Source of the DNA: Nonomuraea muscovyensis
GTDB lineage: Bacteria > Actinomycetota > Actinomycetes > Streptosporangiales > Streptosporangiaceae
DNA length: 64,000 nucleotides
Reading direction: 5' to 3'
Assembly (NCBI RefSeq): GCF_014207745.1
Contig: NZ_JACHJB010000002.1
Coordinates: 1,426,001-1,490,000 of the forward strand
The translations under genes were made by a program, and so were the position numbers. Positions 62,675-64,000 of the stretch are shown here, piece by piece. The stretch's first letter is position 1. The number at the start of each line of letters is the position of its first letter. The notes below the pieces were generated by a model. That model was not told the DNA's origin and did no database searches. It was given only the letters and a program-made list of their open reading frames with translations.

Positions 62675-64000
62675 ATGTCCGCATCCGCACCCCCCGCGGC
62701 CTCCGACCCCGCCTCCGAGCCCGCGGCCGCCCGCCGGCGCGAACAGCGCGGCTGGTACGTGTACGACTGGGCCAACTCCGCCTTCAACACCACGGTCATC
62801 TCGGTCTTCCTCGGCCCGTACCTGATCCCGGTGGCCCGCACCGCCGCCTGCGCCAAGGACTTCCCGGACGTGCCGGCCGAGACGTGCGCGAGCGACTTCG
62901 ACCGGCTGGCCGCCGCCTCCCCGGGCCTGGGGTACGTGGACGTGCTGGGCTTCGACGTGCGCCCGGCGGCCTTCTTCGGGCTGGTGGTGACGATCTCGGT
63001 GTTCCTGCAGATCGTGATCCTGCCGATCGTGGGCGCGCTGGCCGACCACACCGGCCGCAAGCGGGAGCTGCTCGGCGGCTTCGCCTACGTCGGCGCGCTC
63101 GCCACCATGGGCCTGTACTTCGTCGAGGGTGACCGCTACCTGCTCGGCGGGGTGCTGTTCATCATCGCCAACCTGGCCTACGGCTCGTCCATCGTGGTCT
63201 ACGACTCGTTCCTGCCGCAGATCTCCACACCCGACGAGCGCGACGCGGTCTCCTCGCGGGGCTGGGCGATCGGCTACCTGGGCGGTGGGCTGCTGCTGGC
63301 GCTCAACCTGGTGCTCTACCTGCAGCACGAGAGCCTCGGGGTGAGCGAGGGCATGGCGGTGCGCATCAGCATGATGTCGGCCGGCCTGTGGTGGGCGATC
63401 TTCACGCTGGTGCCGCTGCTGCGGCTGCGCAACCGGCCGGTCCCCGCGCACGAGACGACGGCGCTGCGCTCGGTGGGCGGCAGCTTCCGCCAGCTCGGCC
63501 GTACGCTGAAGGAACTGCGCCGCTACCCGCTGACGTTGCTGTTCCTGGTGGCCTACCTGGTCTACAACGACGGCATCCAGACGGTCATCGGCAACAGCGC
63601 GGCGTTCGCCGCCGAGGCGCTCAAGCTCGACAAGACAGTGCAGATCAGCGCGATCCTCATGGTGCAGTTCGTGGCGTTCTTCGGGGCGTTGCTGCTGGGG
63701 TCGCTGGCCCGCCGGCACGGCACCAAGCGCACGGTGCTGGGCAGCCTGGTGGTGTGGACGGCCATCGTGATCGTCGCGATGTTCGTCCAGGAGGGGCAGG
63801 CGCTGCAGTTCTATCTCATGGCGCTGGCCATCGCGATCGTGCTGGGCGGCACCCAGGCGCTGTCGCGGTCGCTGTTCTCGCAGGTGATCCCGAAGGGGCG
63901 GGAGGCCGAGTACTTCAGCCTGCTGCAGATCAGCGACAAGGGCTCGGCGTTCATCGGCTCGCTGACGGTGACCATCGCCCTGCAGCTGACCAACAGCTAC
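62675..64000 (+). CDS. UMF1-type MFS transporter, 3' end outside window
   Basis: 442 residues visible with no stop before the window ends. ATG 62675 with TGAGGAG about 15 bases upstream. The start RREQRGWYVYDWANSAFNTTVI is the signature of UMF1/Atg22-like major facilitators; about ten helices follow, with GALADHTGRKRELLGGF (MFS loop 2-3) and SSRGWAIGYLGGGLLLALNL. The transported molecule is unknown. A CCGACC-rich spacer precedes it. Confidence 0.92.
   Translation, partial: MSASAPPAASDPASEPAAARRREQRGWYVYDWANSAFNTTVISVFLGPYLIPVARTAACAKDFPDVPAETCASDFDRLAAASPGLGYVDVLGFDVRPAAFFGLVVTISVFLQIVILPIVGALADHTGRKRELLGGFAYVGALATMGLYFVEGDRYLLGGVLFIIANLAYGSSIVVYDSFLPQISTPDERDAVSSRGWAIGYLGGGLLLALNLVLYLQHESLGVSEGMAVRISMMSAGLWWAIFTLVPLLRLRNRPVPAHETTALRSVGGSFRQLGRTLKELRRYPLTLLFLVAYLVYNDGIQTVIGNSAAFAAEALKLDKTVQISAILMVQFVAFFGALLLGSLARRHGTKRTVLGSLVVWTAIVIVAMFVQEGQALQFYLMALAIAIVLGGTQALSRSLFSQVIPKGREAEYFSLLQISDKGSAFIGSLTVTIALQLTNSY

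Overview
The window is very GC-rich, with strong GC at third codon positions, frequent GTG and TTG starts, many 4-base ATGA/GTGA stop-start overlaps, and actinobacterial gene families such as DUF3040, DUF6289, an Rv2578c-like radical SAM protein, a HelR-like RNA polymerase motor, PadR and AraC regulators. It is a chromosomal segment of an actinomycete. A member of the Streptosporangiales is my guess, but nothing seen here proves the family.

Layout. 1-9420: the 3' end of a nonribosomal peptide synthetase (NRPS) operon. Four genes are coupled by ATGA overlaps: a C-A-T-C-A-T synthetase without a thioesterase, a free carrier protein, a free condensation-type enzyme, and a protein related to N,N-dimethylformamidase beta subunits. 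9421-15465: a degraded methyltransferase end, a small secreted cysteine protein, a large membrane protein, a Ser/Thr kinase with damaged active-site motifs followed by a 50-residue protein, and a TmrB-like ATPase. 15466-19464: a TetR regulator between two FAD oxidoreductases that share a 20-bp dyad; one of them is broken by a 37-bp tandem duplication. 19579-25806: a lone tyrosine recombinase, a divergent AraC/NmrA pair with a SnoaL-like gene, a 33-bp repeat array, and a TetR gene divergent from helR across a long dyad. 25900-33846: a pectate lyase, a remnant of an ABC exporter with its lipoprotein and two-component system, Nudix, PlsC, a penicillin-binding protein and a hydrolase. 34003-40492: PadR, then a fructan/sucrose locus (GH68 enzyme, fructokinase remnant, ABC importer, LacI regulator). 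40884-49991: DUF3040, a radical SAM protein with a LexA-like box, a small Lys-rich protein, a glycosyltransferase, a leaderless trypsin-like protease, a large secreted second dimethylformamidase-like protein, an HNH nuclease and an SGNH esterase. 50197-57602: isochorismate synthase, YigZ, a ClpP pair, a NarL-type two-component system with a PDGGV repeat, a DUF2268 metalloprotein and a membrane-anchored pseudokinase N-lobe. 57659-64000: a MoxR-DUF58-VWA operon leading into two RNA methyltransferases, a glycerophosphodiester phosphodiesterase and a truncated UMF1-type MFS transporter.

How the genes fit together. The strongest candidate for an unusual system is the NRPS operon. It ends in a carrier protein with no thioesterase, and its release or tailoring partners seem to be a free condensation enzyme and an amidase-like protein of a family not usually tied to NRPS work. 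A paralogue of that amidase-like protein is exported from elsewhere in the window. A second theme is gene decay: a methyltransferase, an FAD monooxygenase, an ABC transporter ATPase and a ROK fructokinase are each left as fragments or broken genes, some inside otherwise intact operons. Several regulators can be paired with clear inverted repeats, so local regulons can be proposed from the sequence alone.
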